From Hymenopellis radicata (taxonomy: Eukaryota > Basidiomycota > Agaricomycetes > Agaricales > Physalacriaceae), in contig JADNRX010000065.1 of the NCBI GenBank assembly GCA_015501595.1, positions 124,001 through 188,000 of the forward strand: a stretch of 64,000 nucleotides of DNA, read 5' to 3'. The notes under the pieces are model-generated. The model had not been told where the DNA came from. It did not search any database and was given only the letters and a program-made list of their open reading frames with translations. This document shows positions 47,045 through 58,373 of this stretch, piece by piece (positions within the stretch are counted from its first letter, which is position 1; each line of letters starts with the position of its first letter). A program made the translations under genes and the position numbers.

Positions 47045-48238
47045 ATGTCTTCCCCCATCGTCTCTTACTTTGCTCTCTCTGCTGGCGCACCAGCGGCTTT
47101 CAAGTCGCTGAAGCAGTCCATCCCATCGAAAGTCTCCGAACTTCAGTCTCTGTTTGCAGTTCCAACTGCAACGGAATTACAAGCCTGCTGGGAACTTTGC
47201 CGTCTTCAGAACGGCATGGGTTGTGCGACTGTCTTCCTTCCAGTTGGTAAATGACCTCCTTAGTTCTCCGGGTGTTACAAGGCTGATGTTGTTGTTCGTA
47301 GCATGGTCCATAGCCATGGTGTACCATGCACAGGCCAATCTTACCGGTCTCGAAGCACTTACGCGTGCCTTCGTCTACTTCTTCCTGTGCATTGGGATCA
47401 AGTGCTTGGTACGTGACCGCGTTTCAAGATGCGAGTTCATCAGAGATTGACTTCTCCTTGATCAGATCATGACCATCGACGATATACTTGACTACGACAT
47501 TGATGCCAATGTCGAACGAACGAAGAAGCGTGCTCTTCCGCGCGGGGCCATCTCTATCGAGCGTGCATGGCTCTTCTTCGCCATGCAAGTCGTCATTGGG
47601 GTTGCTCTAGCCTATAAAGTTCTGAGTGCCGATGCGTAAGTCTCGTCGATACGAGTTTCTTGGATATAACTAACGTCTATTTTAGTCTTGCCATTTCAAT
47701 GACCGTCTGGCCACTCTACGTCTTGTACCCCACCTGCAAGCGGTGGATGTCATTCGCACCCGTCCCTCTTGGACTCATGTTTAACATCGGCATCTTCATG
47801 GGCTGGGCTGATCTTACCAAAGACGGCCGTGTCGCCTTCGACGCCCTGATGCCTGTCTACATCGGCGCTCTCCTGTGGACCATTACCTACGAGACCGTCT
47901 ACCAACACCAGGACAAGGTTGATGATGTGAAGATTGGCATGAAATCGCTCGCCGTCTTCTGCGGAGAATACACGATTCCCGTCTGCACTGCTACCACCTT
48001 GGGTTTCGGCGCGTTGATGACCTATGGTGGTCTCGTCAATGGGCACCGTGTGGTTTACTTCGCTGCCGTCGCGCTTGCCACAGTGATTTTGTTAAAGCAC
48101 CTTATGGTCACCGACATCGACCAAGCAATGCATGAACTTCTTCCTACTCACTCCTACTATCGGAAACATCATTCTGGGGGGCTTCTTGTCGACGCCGTCA
48201 CCCACAGAATCGCGGAGGGTATTCCTCTCCTTCTGTAG
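47045..48238 (+). CDS. UbiA prenyltransferase copy C, compensated frameshift near C terminus
   Basis: Exons are 47045-47246, 47302-47408, 47466-47635 and 47686-48238. The first three are 202/107/170 nt as in the intact copies; the last is 553 instead of 559. A 5-nt loss after VTDID (near 48123) shifts the frame, and a 1-nt loss near 48178 (six Gs in CTGGGGGGCTT) restores it. The result is a 343-aa open frame in which about 18 residues of a C-terminal hydrophobic helix (others read CMNFFLLTPTIGNIILGG) are replaced by a polar stretch, AMHELLPTHSYYRKHHS. Both Asp-rich motifs (DDILDYDID and DKVDD) remain. Whether the protein folds is doubtful; it could be a pseudogene that kept its end by chance. 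Confidence 0.8.
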
Positions 48239-49483
48239 TCAACACCCCACCTTGTATACCCTTGTGTTACCATGAATATACCCGTTTCTCTGAAGTTCCT
48301 AATGTGCATTCGTGAAGCGACAAGTCTAATTCTAGCCGAACTCGTCCCCGCAGATCATAAGGCTTTACCATACGGGGCATTGGTCAGTTCCCGACACGGA
48401 TGCCAGACCCGCAAGTCTATGGCGGCCCCGAGTCGGGATTTGAGTTGCCGTGCGACGAGATTGGAGATATCGATGAGTCGTTTCACCGATACTCACATAG
48501 GCGGTCATCTCCCGCCGTGCTTACATTAAAACCTTCTGCTGATCGTGGGCCGCGGCGCGCGCCACACTATACGCCCGGGTACTTAGTTGCCCAACAGATA
48601 TCGTTGTGTGGTCACGCAGGACATATGTATTCGTCATAACGCAAATACCTCGCCATACACTTTCGTACATAGTCGCCCGTGCTTGACTGTTCGAAGACTT
48701 TGGGAGAAACAGCAGACGCCCAACTCGCGTTCAACTTGCCTTGTCAAAGGGGCGCACGACGATGGACTCACGAGTCCGCTCTCTTCAAAAAATATGAGGA
48801 ATCCCTGCTGAGAATAATATACTGTTTCATGAAGAAGATGCTCTAAGCCTAACTGAGATTTGTTTCGGAGTTTGCCGATCATGATAAGATAACATCGCTA
48901 CCCTGATTCAAATTGCCTCTTGCTTCTGACCTTCATTGTCCTACTTGGCCTACTCTTCGAACGCGCAATGGCGAGAAAAGGTCCTATTTTGACCGGGCGT
49001 CCTGGAAAATGAACGCCTTTGGAGGTCCTGCGATGCTAGCATCTTCTATCCCCTGCGATGCTACGAACAGCGCGTGTTGTCACAAAACCCCCATCTTAAC
49101 AGTATACGCCCGCGCAGCACAGGCCTCCAATTTTCTCTCTCTGACGGTCAAACACATTGCCGGAGGATCTGATAGCCTCGGCGAGTATAAGGGGATGCGG
49201 GCGCAACGATATCTGAGATCGTTCAAATCTGTGCGGTTAACGCTTGACTGTCAATCGTAAGTGGCCGCAATCTAATCCCGAATGCACATGATCGCGCTGA
49301 CTATCTACGTTTAGAGATCAGGCATGGCAGTCCGACTCGCATCACGGCAGGCGGTCAGACTTTTTTCGTTCCAAGTCTCAAGGACCTATACGACCAAGCA
49401 GCGCCCAGAGGCGTATATAACCGTACACATGAATGCCATGGATCCTCAGAATCCTACGGTTTCTACATCCAGTCGAGCATAAC
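48239..49483 (+). repeat. Duplicated UbiA spacer C-D (matches 21999-23279)
   Basis: Spacer homologous throughout to the A-B spacer, including the 3' flank, the gcggccccgagtcggg block at 48422-48437 and the copy D promoter. Differences are scattered substitutions and short indels, so the duplication is not very recent. No gene is supported inside. Confidence 0.8.
49326..49420 (+). promoter_or_regulatory. UbiA copy D promoter block
   Basis: Element ggcagtccgactcgcatca at 49326-49344, 158 nt before the ATG, and TATATAA at 49414-49420. Nearly identical to the copy B block. Function inferred. Confidence 0.5.
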
Positions 49484-50687
49484 ATGTCTTCCCCTGTTTC
49501 TTCCTACTTTGCTATCGCCTCCTCCGCCCCAGTGGCTTTCAAGTCACTAAAGCACTCCCTTCCTTCCAAGCTTTCGGCGCTCCAGTCTTTGCTTGCAGTT
49601 CCGAATGCAACTGAGCTCCAAGCTTGTTGGGAGCTTTGCCGTCTTCAGAACGGCATGGGATGTGCGACGGTTTTCATTCCAGTTGGTAAGCTGATACTTG
49701 ACAAGCACTCGAAGGGCGTTACTGACTCGATTTTCTTAGCTTGGTCCATTGCTATGGTCTACCATGCTCAAGCCAATCTCACTGGTCTCGAGGCCCTTAC
49801 ACGTACTTTCCTCTACTTCTTCCTCTGCATCGGAATCAAATGTTTGGTACGTGACCGCGTTCTTGCTCACCTCGTCTATCAAAGATTGACTTGTCTTTGA
49901 TTAGATCATGACCATTGATGATATCCTCGACTATGATATTGATGCCAACGTCGAACGAACGAAGAAGCGTGCTCTTCCCCGCGGGGCCATCTCCCTCGAG
50001 CGTGCATGGCTCTTCTTCGCGATGCAAGTTGTCGCTGGTGTCGCTTTGGCTTACAAGATCCTCAGTCCCGATGCGTAAGTCCCTAGCTTCTTGGTTACGA
50101 TGCTCCATTCTAATTGCTGTTCGTACAGTCTTGCCATCTCGATGACCGTCTGGCCGCTTTACGTCTTGTACCCCACCTGCAAGCGATGGATGTCATTCGC
50201 ACCCGTCCCGCTTGGACTCATGTTCAACATCGGCATCTTCATGGGCTGGGCTGATCTTACCAAAGACGGCCGTGTCGGCTTCGACGCCCTGATGCCCATT
50301 TACATCGGCGCCCTCTTATGGACCATTACCTACGAGACCGTCTACCAGCACCAAGACAAGGTTGATGATGTGAAGATTGGCATGAAATCGCTCGCCATCT
50401 TCTGCGCAGAATACACGATTCCTGTCTGCACTGCTACCACCTTGGGTTTCGGCGCGTTGATGACCTATGGTGGTCTCGTCAATGGGCACGGCGTGATTTA
50501 CTTTGCTGCCGTCGCACTTGCCACAGCCATTCTGTTAAAGAACCTTATGGTCACCGACATCGACGAACCCAAGCAATGCATGAACTTCTTCCTCCTCACT
50601 CCCACTATCGGAAATATCATCCTCGGCGGGCTTGTTGTCGACGCAGTCACCCACAGAATCGCGGAGGGTATTCCTCTCCTTCTGTAG
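49484..50687 (+). CDS. UbiA-superfamily prenyltransferase copy D, intact mosaic
   Basis: Exons are 49484-49685, 49740-49846, 49905-50074 and 50129-50687 (202/107/170/559 nt), giving 345 aa without interruption. Motifs are DDILDYDIDANVERTKKRAL and YQHQDKVDDVKIGMKS, so both Mg-diphosphate sites are present. Exons 1-3 and introns 1-3 follow copy B (FAIASSAPVAFKSLKHSLPS, intron end ttttcttag). From about codon 245 exon 4 and the 3' flank follow A/C/E instead (EYTIPVCTATTLGFGAL, GGLVNGHGV, then LLL and TAG). It is therefore a recombinant copy. Integral membrane protein with about eight to nine hydrophobic helices; prenyl acceptor unknown. With copy B it is one of two copies able to encode a full-length, unaltered enzyme. 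Confidence 0.88.
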
Positions 50688-50689
50688 TC

Positions 50690-51780
50690 AACACCCCCAC
50701 CTTGTATACCCTTGTGTTACCTTGAATATACCCGTTTCTGTGAAGTTCCTGATATCCATTCGTGAAGCGACAAGTATAATTCTAGCCGAACCCGTCCCCG
50801 CAGATCATTGGGCTTTACCGTACGGGGGCATTGGTCAGTTGCCGACACGGATGCCAGACCCGCAAGTGTATGGCGGCCCCGAGTCGGGATTTGAGTTGCC
50901 GTGCGAGGTGATGTGGGATATCGATGACTCAGTTCGCCGGTCATTGTCAGTAAGCGAATGTGCTTACTTGGAAGGAAGTCTTCCGCTAATCGCTGGGCCG
51001 TAGGGCGCGCCACACTTGATATACCTACGGAGTCGCTTTGTTAGATCAACAAAAGATACACACGTGGATGTCTCGGCGGACCAGTTGTACGTATCATATC
51101 CTACAATGAGGCGGCGTCCTCTGACCCCTCTGACATACACTTCTTGATGCAGTCGAGTTACAAGTTATGAGGGGTAGGCTCTGAATTTTGAGATTGAAGA
51201 GGAATGGAAGGATAGCTACGAAGTCGCATGCGCTTTTTTTGCGCGTACAGTTTGAGGACGCGAGCGGAATACGCTGGTGCATAGAGGGCACCTTAAGAGG
51301 AGGTCCTGGAAGAAACTGACAGAAGTTGGACAGAAGTGTTGCGGAGTTTGCCGAACGCGATAAGATAAGATAACGTGGTCAAAACCACCTGACAGCTTCC
51401 TGCCTCCAACTTTCACTCCTTTCACTCACAGTGCTTGGCCGACTTCCGAAATGCGTCCGCCTCCTTCACGGCGCGAAAATTCTTATTCAAGTGCTGTTCA
51501 TATGGCTCTAGTCTGTCGTGGGCGTGCAAATGGTACCCAACCTCAGCCCGCCCGAAGGTGGTCGCAGGTGGTCGTTCAACAGTCGTAGGAAAGGATTTTG
51601 CTCTGTACAAGCATTCTAGAACCTGCGCGCTCTCTGAGCGACCGCTGCCGTCGCTTTGTATCATCGCCACCAAGAAAAGCGCATATGGTGTCACCAAACC
51701 CCATCTTGACAGTACGCCCGCGTAACACTACGGTCTACACATGCCCTCTCTGACATCCGCCTGACGTCAAGAAGCGAGAG
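50690..51780. other. Spacer between UbiA copies D and E
   Basis: The first about 310 nt repeat the family 3' flank (including gcggccccgagtcggg at 50873-50888). The middle, 51010-51780, shows only partial resemblance to the other spacers. It carries a GATAAGATAAGATAA stretch at 51359-51373. A 91-codon minus-strand frame at 51422-51697 has no recognisable domain. The last part merges into the copy E upstream region. Confidence 0.45.
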
Positions 51781-51973
51781 AAATCGCGCAATATCTAAAA
51801 GCCACCGCGAGTATATATGGGGATGCGGGCGCAACGATATCTAAAATCTCTTAGCAAGTCATCTACAGATCCCAATCTGTGCGGTTAACGCTTTACTGTC
51901 AATCGTGAGTGACCGCAATCTAATCCCGAATGTACACGATCGCGCTGACTTTGTACGTTTAGAGATCTGTTAT

Positions 51974-52068
51974 GACAGTCCGACTCGCATCACACAGTCG
52001 GTCAGGTTTTTTTTCGTTCCAAGTCTCAAGGACCTACACGACAACGCAGCGCCCAGAGACGTATATAA
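51974..52068 (+). promoter_or_regulatory. UbiA copy E promoter block
   Basis: Element gacagtccgactcgcatca at 51974-51992, 158 nt before the ATG, and TATATAA at 52062-52068. The leader to the ATG (cctacggtttctacatccag) is the B/D type. Function inferred. Confidence 0.5.
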
Positions 52069-52131
52069 CCGTACACATGAATGCCATGAATCCTCAGAAT
52101 CCTACGGTTTCTACATCCAGTCGAGCATAAC

Positions 52132-53337
52132 ATGTCTTCTCCTATTGCTTCCTACTTTGCTCTTTCAGCACAGGCTCCAGCGGCTCTCAAGTCGCTGAGG
52201 CACTCCGTTCCCTCGAAGGTTTCGGAGCTTCAGTCTTTGTTTGCAGTTCCGACTGCGACTGAGCTGCAAGCTTGTTGGGAACTCTGCCGTCTCCAGAACG
52301 GCATGGGCTGTGCGACGGTTTTTCTTCCAGTCGGTAAGCCGATATTTCACAATCGCTGGGAAGGCTAGTATACTGACTTGGCTTTTTCAGCTTGGTCCAT
52401 CGCCATGGTCTACCATGCGCAAGCCAATCTCACTGGTCTCGAGGCCCTCACACGCGCTTTCGTCTACTTTTTCCTCTGCATTGGAATCAAATGTTTGGTA
52501 CGTGACCGTGGTGTTGCCTGCTTTGTTCAGCAGAGATTGACTTGTGCTCGCTCAGATCATGACCATTGATGATATCCTGGACTACGACATTGATGCCAAC
52601 GTCGAGCGAACGAAGAAGCGTGCACTTCCCCGCGGCGCTATCTCCATTGAACGTGCCTGGCTCTTCTTTGCGATGCAAGTAGTCGCTGGCATTGTTTTGG
52701 CGAACAAGGTCCTCAGTCCCGATGCGTAAGTCCCTAGCTTCTTGGTTATGATGCTCCATTCTCATTATTGTTTATACAGCCTTGCTATCTCGATGACCGT
52801 CTGGCCACTCTACGTTCTTTACCCCACCTGCAAGCGATGGATGTCGTTCGCACCCGTCCCTCTTGGACTCATGTTCAACATCGGCATCTTCATGGGCTGG
52901 GCTGATCTTACCAAAGACGGTCGGGTCGCCTTCGACGCCCTGATGCCCATCTACATCGGCGCCCTCCTATGGACCATTACCTACGAGACCGTCTACCAGC
53001 ACCAAGACAAGGTTGATGATGTGAAGCTTGGCATGAAATCGCTCGCCGTCTTCTGCGGAGAATACACGATTCCCGTCTGCACTGCCACCACCTTGGGCTT
53101 TGGCGCGCTGATGGCATATGGTGGTCTCGTCAACGGCATGGCGTGGTTTACTTCGCTGCCGTCGCACTTGCCACAGCGATTTTGTTAAAGAACCTTATGG
53201 TCACCGACATCGACCAACCCAAGCAGTGCATGAACTTCTTCCTACTCACTCCTACTATCGGAAATATCATCCTCGGCGGGCTTGTTGTCGACGCAGTCAC
53301 CAACAGAATCGCGGAGGGTATTCCTCTCCTTCTGTAG
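52132..53337 (+). pseudogene. UbiA prenyltransferase copy E, single-base frameshift in last exon
   Basis: Exons are 52132-52333, 52391-52497, 52556-52725 and 52780-53337. Exon 4 is 558 nt instead of 559: one G is missing at 53135-53136 (AACGGCATGG against AATGGGCACGG in copy D). The frame runs off to a stop at 53188 after MAWFTSLPSHLPQRFC, losing the last about 50 residues; without the lesion the end would read like copy D. Both Asp-rich motifs lie upstream and are intact. The lesion is in a G run, so a base-calling error cannot be excluded, and E may be a third working copy. Exon 1 resembles A/C (VSELQSLFAVPTATELQ), while the promoter and introns are B/D-like. Confidence 0.82.
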
Positions 53338-53399
53338 TCAACACCCCACCTTGTATACCCTTGTGTTACCATGAATATACCCGTTTCTGTGAAGTTCCT

Positions 53400-53870
53400 G
53401 ATGTGCTGAGGATTGTGGCGCTACTAAATTTGTTGAAACCTATTCCCGATTCCACGCTCAATCCAAATCTTCGAATAATCATGCTCAAAGGGAAGTCCTC
53501 CTATCAGTGTTGGAGCTAACACCAGAACCTAGGGAGTAGTCTCCCTAGTAGGCATATATAAGCGCTTCCGAATACTAAATACGTGGGATCAGACATTTGT
53601 GCAGAACGATTTGTAGTTGACCTGAAGAACGAGCTAGGCTGCAAAATTTGGTGGAATTTACAGCTTTGAAGACGTCTCGTCGCATTACTTATCGAAAACA
53701 GCAATGGATGCTTGAAATCGGCATGATATAAGCCCTAACCCTACTCAACCCCGGCCTTGCTTATGTATTGCTTCCCCAATTCCGTCGATCATTGCGGCGG
53801 CATCTCTGTTCCTACCACCACCACCCCCGCCGCCGTCGCCGTCGCCGCCACCGACGAACGATTTCCGACG
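53400..53870. other. End of the UbiA block; upstream region of the protease gene
   Basis: Family 3'-flank similarity stops abruptly near 53405, marking the right edge of the duplicated block. Between there and 53871 no gene is seen. A Pro/Ala-coding ccaccaccacccccgccgcc stretch precedes the protease start and may be leader or N-terminal coding. Confidence 0.4.
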
Positions 53871-56757
53871 ATGGCGAAGACTAAGGCATTGACGCCACAG
53901 GAGCTATATGCTGCGCGGAAACAACGAGAAGAAGAGGAGAAACAGGCGCTGATGCCGCCTGGGCTTATTAACCAAGGGAATACCTGCTTCATGAACTCCG
54001 TTTTGCAAGGGTGAGTGCCATTCGTGGCCTGCTCGCCGTTGTTGACGTGTTCGACAGCTAATAGCCACCCGTCTGCTCGCCGATCTCATCTACTTCCGTC
54101 CCCTACCGCCCAGCGTACAAGCCCAGTCGGCCACCCTCCTCGCACCGCGTCGGTCGCCTTTATTGACGAACGGCACGAAATTAGCTGGAGAGTACCAGCA
54201 GAAATGGTCGACTCGATGCCCATCGGCGACGTATTCATTAATGTCATGCTCAAAGCATGGAATGCACAGAGACATCGACGGAGAGAGAATCAGGCTCCCC
54301 GGTGAGTAGCCTGTGAGCTGCGCGCGCTCTGCTTATCCCAACATATCTATCAGATCTCTTCTTTCCGCCCTCGGCCGAAAATATGATCAGTACCTTGACT
54401 TTGCTCAGCAAGACGCTCACGAATTCATGCGAATACTACTCGATGCTATGCGCATGGAGGAGTTTGATGTATGCACTTCGACTTGAACCATTTCTGTATC
54501 TAACTCCCAGTACAGATCATCAAGAAACGCCAGCCGCAGCCGCAGCCAACCAAGAAACGGCGGCGAAAGCAGTCATCAAATGCAGTGGACGACGAGGAAC
54601 GACTCATCTCCTTGTCGGACATGATATTTGGCGGCAAGCTAACCAGCATTCTTGTCTGTCAAAAGTGTAAACACGTCTCACAAACGTACGAGGACTTCAA
54701 CGATCTCAGCCTCAGTATTAAACCCGAAGATTATGCCAAGGAGCGCAAGCGGGACCGCTTAAAGAACCTAGCAAAACGCCTTGGCGTCTTTCCGACCTCG
54801 TTCCGACATCCTCTCTTCATATAAATGATCATCCCCGCGTTCTTCCTCCGCACCGCCTGGCACTCCCCACGAAATACCCCAGATTGTGGGGCTTGATGAG
54901 CCGCCCATAACGGATGATCCCAGACGGAAGAGCTTTGATGTTGCACCAGATTCACCGCGCACGCAGCATCCATCGTATCAGAAGTTGCCGAACCTGCGCA
55001 CTCTGACGAATCCGCCCCTACTTCGGACAAACACCTCGAGTTTGTGGAAGCTCCCAAACCGGAGCGCGAAAAGAAGAACGAGGATGGCTGGGGTCGGCTG
55101 GGCCGCAGACTCAGCATGGGTCTGTACAGTGGTAAGGAGAGAAAAGGACGATCTCGGGAAAGGCGCTCAAGCAAGGATCTCACTCGTACGGAGTCTTCGG
55201 CCACGACGGTAGTGGAGCCCGTTGCACCAGCTCCAGACGGTCAGATACACCAGCTATCAGTTTGCCTGACGCGGCCATTTACTGAAACTTGGTGGCGCCA
55301 CATCTGACGCCACATCGCCTGCGCCTTCTCGTCCCCCTTCAAAAGTCCGCGTCACCCCTATTGCTCGCAGTCGTTCACCGAAACCGCCCAAACCAAGTAG
55401 AGCTGAGACGGAATACCTCCGCAAAATCCTAGCGGATGTTACCTACTCATCCACCAATCCGTTTGCACGTCTTAATCATGCAGTTGATCATACCTCTGCT
55501 CAGAGCATGTGGTTCAAAATGGGCCAATTGCCAGTATTGAGGACTGTCTCAAGATGTTCACGGCAGTTGAAATCTTGGATGGTGATAATAGGTTCGGTGT
55601 CGTCGATGTTGGAAAATCGCCAATGGAGTTTATACGCCTAAAATTGACCACGATGACTCTGACAGCGTCGATGGTCATCCCGTAGCATCTGTTATGGATG
55701 ATACCTCGCAGGAGTCCCTTGAATCGACTTCTGACATTCCGACATCTTTATCAACGCCAGAGCTTTCGGATTATTCGCGTACCTCATCCGACGACCCCGC
55801 CGCGTCCATGGTATCACTACCGACAACGATCGCTGGCTCGACTCCAGAGTCGGTAGATGTCAAACATGCGTCGGCTCCATTAGACCTCAAAGTCTCTCCT
55901 GGTGGCTTACCGATTCCATCAATATCGACTACTGCGCCGCCGACACCTGAGGATAGTCCTCCTCCTACCGCGCGGCCAGCGTCCTTGGACTCTTACGACA
56001 GCCGCCATTCCAATCGTAGTATTGATACCCATTCCAATCATGATACCCGTCCCCTTTCTTTGTCGGCAGAATCCCTTCTTTCCGCCCCATCGAATTATCG
56101 CCCACAACCTCAGACCGATGAAGAGGAATACGACGATGAGAGTAGCAGTTCAGAAGAAGATGATGGTGCGTCGGAGGCGGAGTCTTCGAAACCTGGCGAG
56201 AAGCGGTCGCCAACGAAGAAAAAGCCGAAGCCCTTTATCATACGCCCCGCGTACAAGCGATACCTCATAGCCACGCCACCACCTGTACTCGTCGTGCATC
56301 TCAAGCGATTTCAGCAGCTCTCGAAGACGCCCATGCTCTCGTTCTCCAATGGGTTCAAGAAGTTGGACGATTACGTGACGTTCCCAGAGGTACTGGATCT
56401 GACACCATTCCTCGCTCCTAGGAAGGAGGATTTTGCCCGCAAAAGCGTTAAGCGCGAGCCGGAAAAGTGTTTGTACCGCCTGTATGCAGTGGTGGTTCAC
56501 ATTGGTAATATGGTACGTATTCATTGGAAGTGAATGTATTATGACACTCATATGGGCCTTAGCTGGGTGGTCATTACATCGCGTACACAGCACTGCCGAC
56601 ACCTCCGGAAGACCAGCTGAAGACGCCGACTGCTGGGGCGCCAGTGAAGCCCAAGGCGCGACAGTGGGCATACATTAGCGATACAGTTGTACGTTTGACG
56701 ACGCTGGAAGAGGTGTTGAAAGCTAAGGCGTATATTTGCATGTACGAGAGGATATAG
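53871..56757 (+). CDS. Ubiquitin-specific protease (USP/UBP, C19), several frame breaks
   Basis: Deubiquitinating cysteine protease. The start at 53871 gives MAKTKALTPQELYAARKQRE. The Cys box follows: LINQGNTCFMNSVLQ, nucleophile Cys at about residue 38. Further exons give ISWRVPAEMVDSMP, GRKYDQYLDFAQQDAHEFMR with ILLDAM, and the zinc-knuckle region SMIFGGKLTSILVCQKCKHV in related form, with FNDLSLSI. A long low-complexity insert separates the box halves. The C-terminal part has PPPVLVVHLKRFQ and the His box HIGNM-LGGHYIAYTA across an intron, ending CMYERI. Between about 54790 and 55620 the translation changes frame repeatedly, clearly at about 55540 (MGQLP to IEDCLKMF) and 55595 (LDGDN to CRRCWKIANG). 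Some changes may be missed introns; others look like single-base lesions. Function is secure, intactness is not. Confidence 0.82.
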
Positions 56758-57009
56758 ATCAACAGCATTACTAACTTATTTATCTTTATGGACTTGGACG
56801 TTGTATTGTGTTGCATTTAAATTGTACCTGCCCGCAACTTGGTGATGCGTGTCGTTTATATTGTATCGGCGACAACCGAATGCTGCGGTTTCGGGACTGA
56901 CCAGCTATAACTGTCTTTCGCGTGCGCAAATAGAAAACAAGAGGTATCTCTACGACAACCAGATATATATCATGGAACTCTTTCGTTCCTCGTATTGTCT
57001 CTTGCCCCG

Positions 57010-58226
57010 ATGGCTGTTCTCCAAGTCATTCGAACGACAGTCTTAACGATCTGCGTCGTCTCTCTCGTTCTTCTGGGTCTTTCTTGGACAGCAGAGAACA
57101 ACAATGCCATTGGCGCATTCAAGTCCGCGCTGCAATCCAAGCTTCCTAGTCTCATGCACGGCGACTTCAGCGTCGACGAGGAAACGCCTATGGGCCAGGC
57201 CGATGCGCGACTGCCCCCCTTCACCGCGGTGATCCTCTACCTCGTCAGCCAGTCGCGCGTCGTCGAGATGCTCGACTCCCTCGCTTCGCTGCACGCCAAT
57301 CTCCCCGGGCATCCCTGGCCTGTCGTGCTGTTCCACACAGGCGATTTTGACGATGTGGAGGCTCAGCAGACGTTGGTTAGGCAGGTGGACGAGTACCTCG
57401 GTGCGGACGCCGAGTCGATGCGGTTCGCGGCGCGTCTGGAGTTTGTAAAGCTCGAGTGGGCGCTCCCCGAGGGGATTCCTGATAACGTTACCCAAGTCGA
57501 CCCGGTCGAGGCGTTCAGATGGCCGGGTGCGTTTGCGTGATTTTCTTTCTTTTTGCTTCCTCTGACGCCGGTATAAATAGGATACCACCACATGTGCGCG
57601 TTTTTCGCCGTGCACGTCTTCACGCACCCGCGGCTGCAGGACGTGACATATTACATGCGCATGGACACCGACTCGCTCATCGAAGAGCCGCTCTGCTATG
57701 ATCCCTTTGAGCTCATGCACAGGAACAGGAAGGTATACGGCTACCGCTCCGTGGGCGGCGACGCGTTTGAGGTCACGCGCGGGCTGCCCGAGTATGTCGC
57801 CGACTATGCTTCGCGGCATTCCCCCGTGGCGGATCGGCTGCGCCACAACGACTGGGACGGGGCGTATGTAGACGAGGACGGCGAGATGGTTGTACCCCGC
57901 ACGCTGGGCTACTTCAACAGCTTCGAGATCGTGGCCCTGCAGGCATTCAGACGCCCGGACGTGCAAGAGTTTTTTTCGCGACTTGATGAGCGTCCCGGAG
58001 CGCATTTATAAACGGCGCTGGGGTGCGTCGTTTTGCGTTCTCCGCGCCATTTCTCGAGGCTGATGTGGCATTCGCTTTAGGTGATGCGCCTATTAGATAT
58101 GCGACTGTGCAGATGTTCTTTGACGACGAGCGGGATACGGAGGAGTTTTGCGGCATGAAGTATTACCACCCTCAGGTGCCTACTCCTCACTGCCCCTGTG
58201 TCCCGCTATCGTAGCAGAGGGCGTAA
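57010..58226 (+). CDS. KRE2/MNT1-type alpha-1,2-mannosyltransferase (GT15), one T-run lesion
   Basis: Golgi type II membrane glycosyltransferase of family GT15, adding alpha-1,2-mannose to O- and N-linked glycans. Start at 57010: MAVLQVIRTTVLTICVVSLV is the signal anchor. The catalytic domain reads AVILYLVSQSRVVEMLDSLA, PWPVVLFHTGDF, a first intron, then YHHMCAFFAVHVFTHP and DVTYYMRMDTDSLIEEPLCY. The latter is the conserved YYMRxDxDS metal-site strand. Then come GYFNSFEIVALQAFRRPD, after another intron APIRYATVQMFFDD, and FCGMKYYHPQ at the end. At the T run 57970-57976 there is one T too many for the family reading EFFRDLMSVPERIYKRRWG, so the present frame stops at 58009. A homopolymer error is likely. 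A last short intron ending at 58214 gives stop TAA at 58226. Confidence 0.86.
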
Positions 58227-58373
58227 ATGTGTGTTTCTATTAGATCTTAGGACCAAGCCTAGTATTCGGACTACGAAGTAGCACATACCGCAATGTATAT
58301 CCCTTAACGATTCTGATAACCCATTCACTTTCCCTGCATCCAGCTGCATATAGTATTTGAGCGACAAGAATCT

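Noticed and set aside
57043..58005. 320-codon minus-strand frame
   Set aside because: Exact antisense of the KRE2-type gene; no domain of its own.
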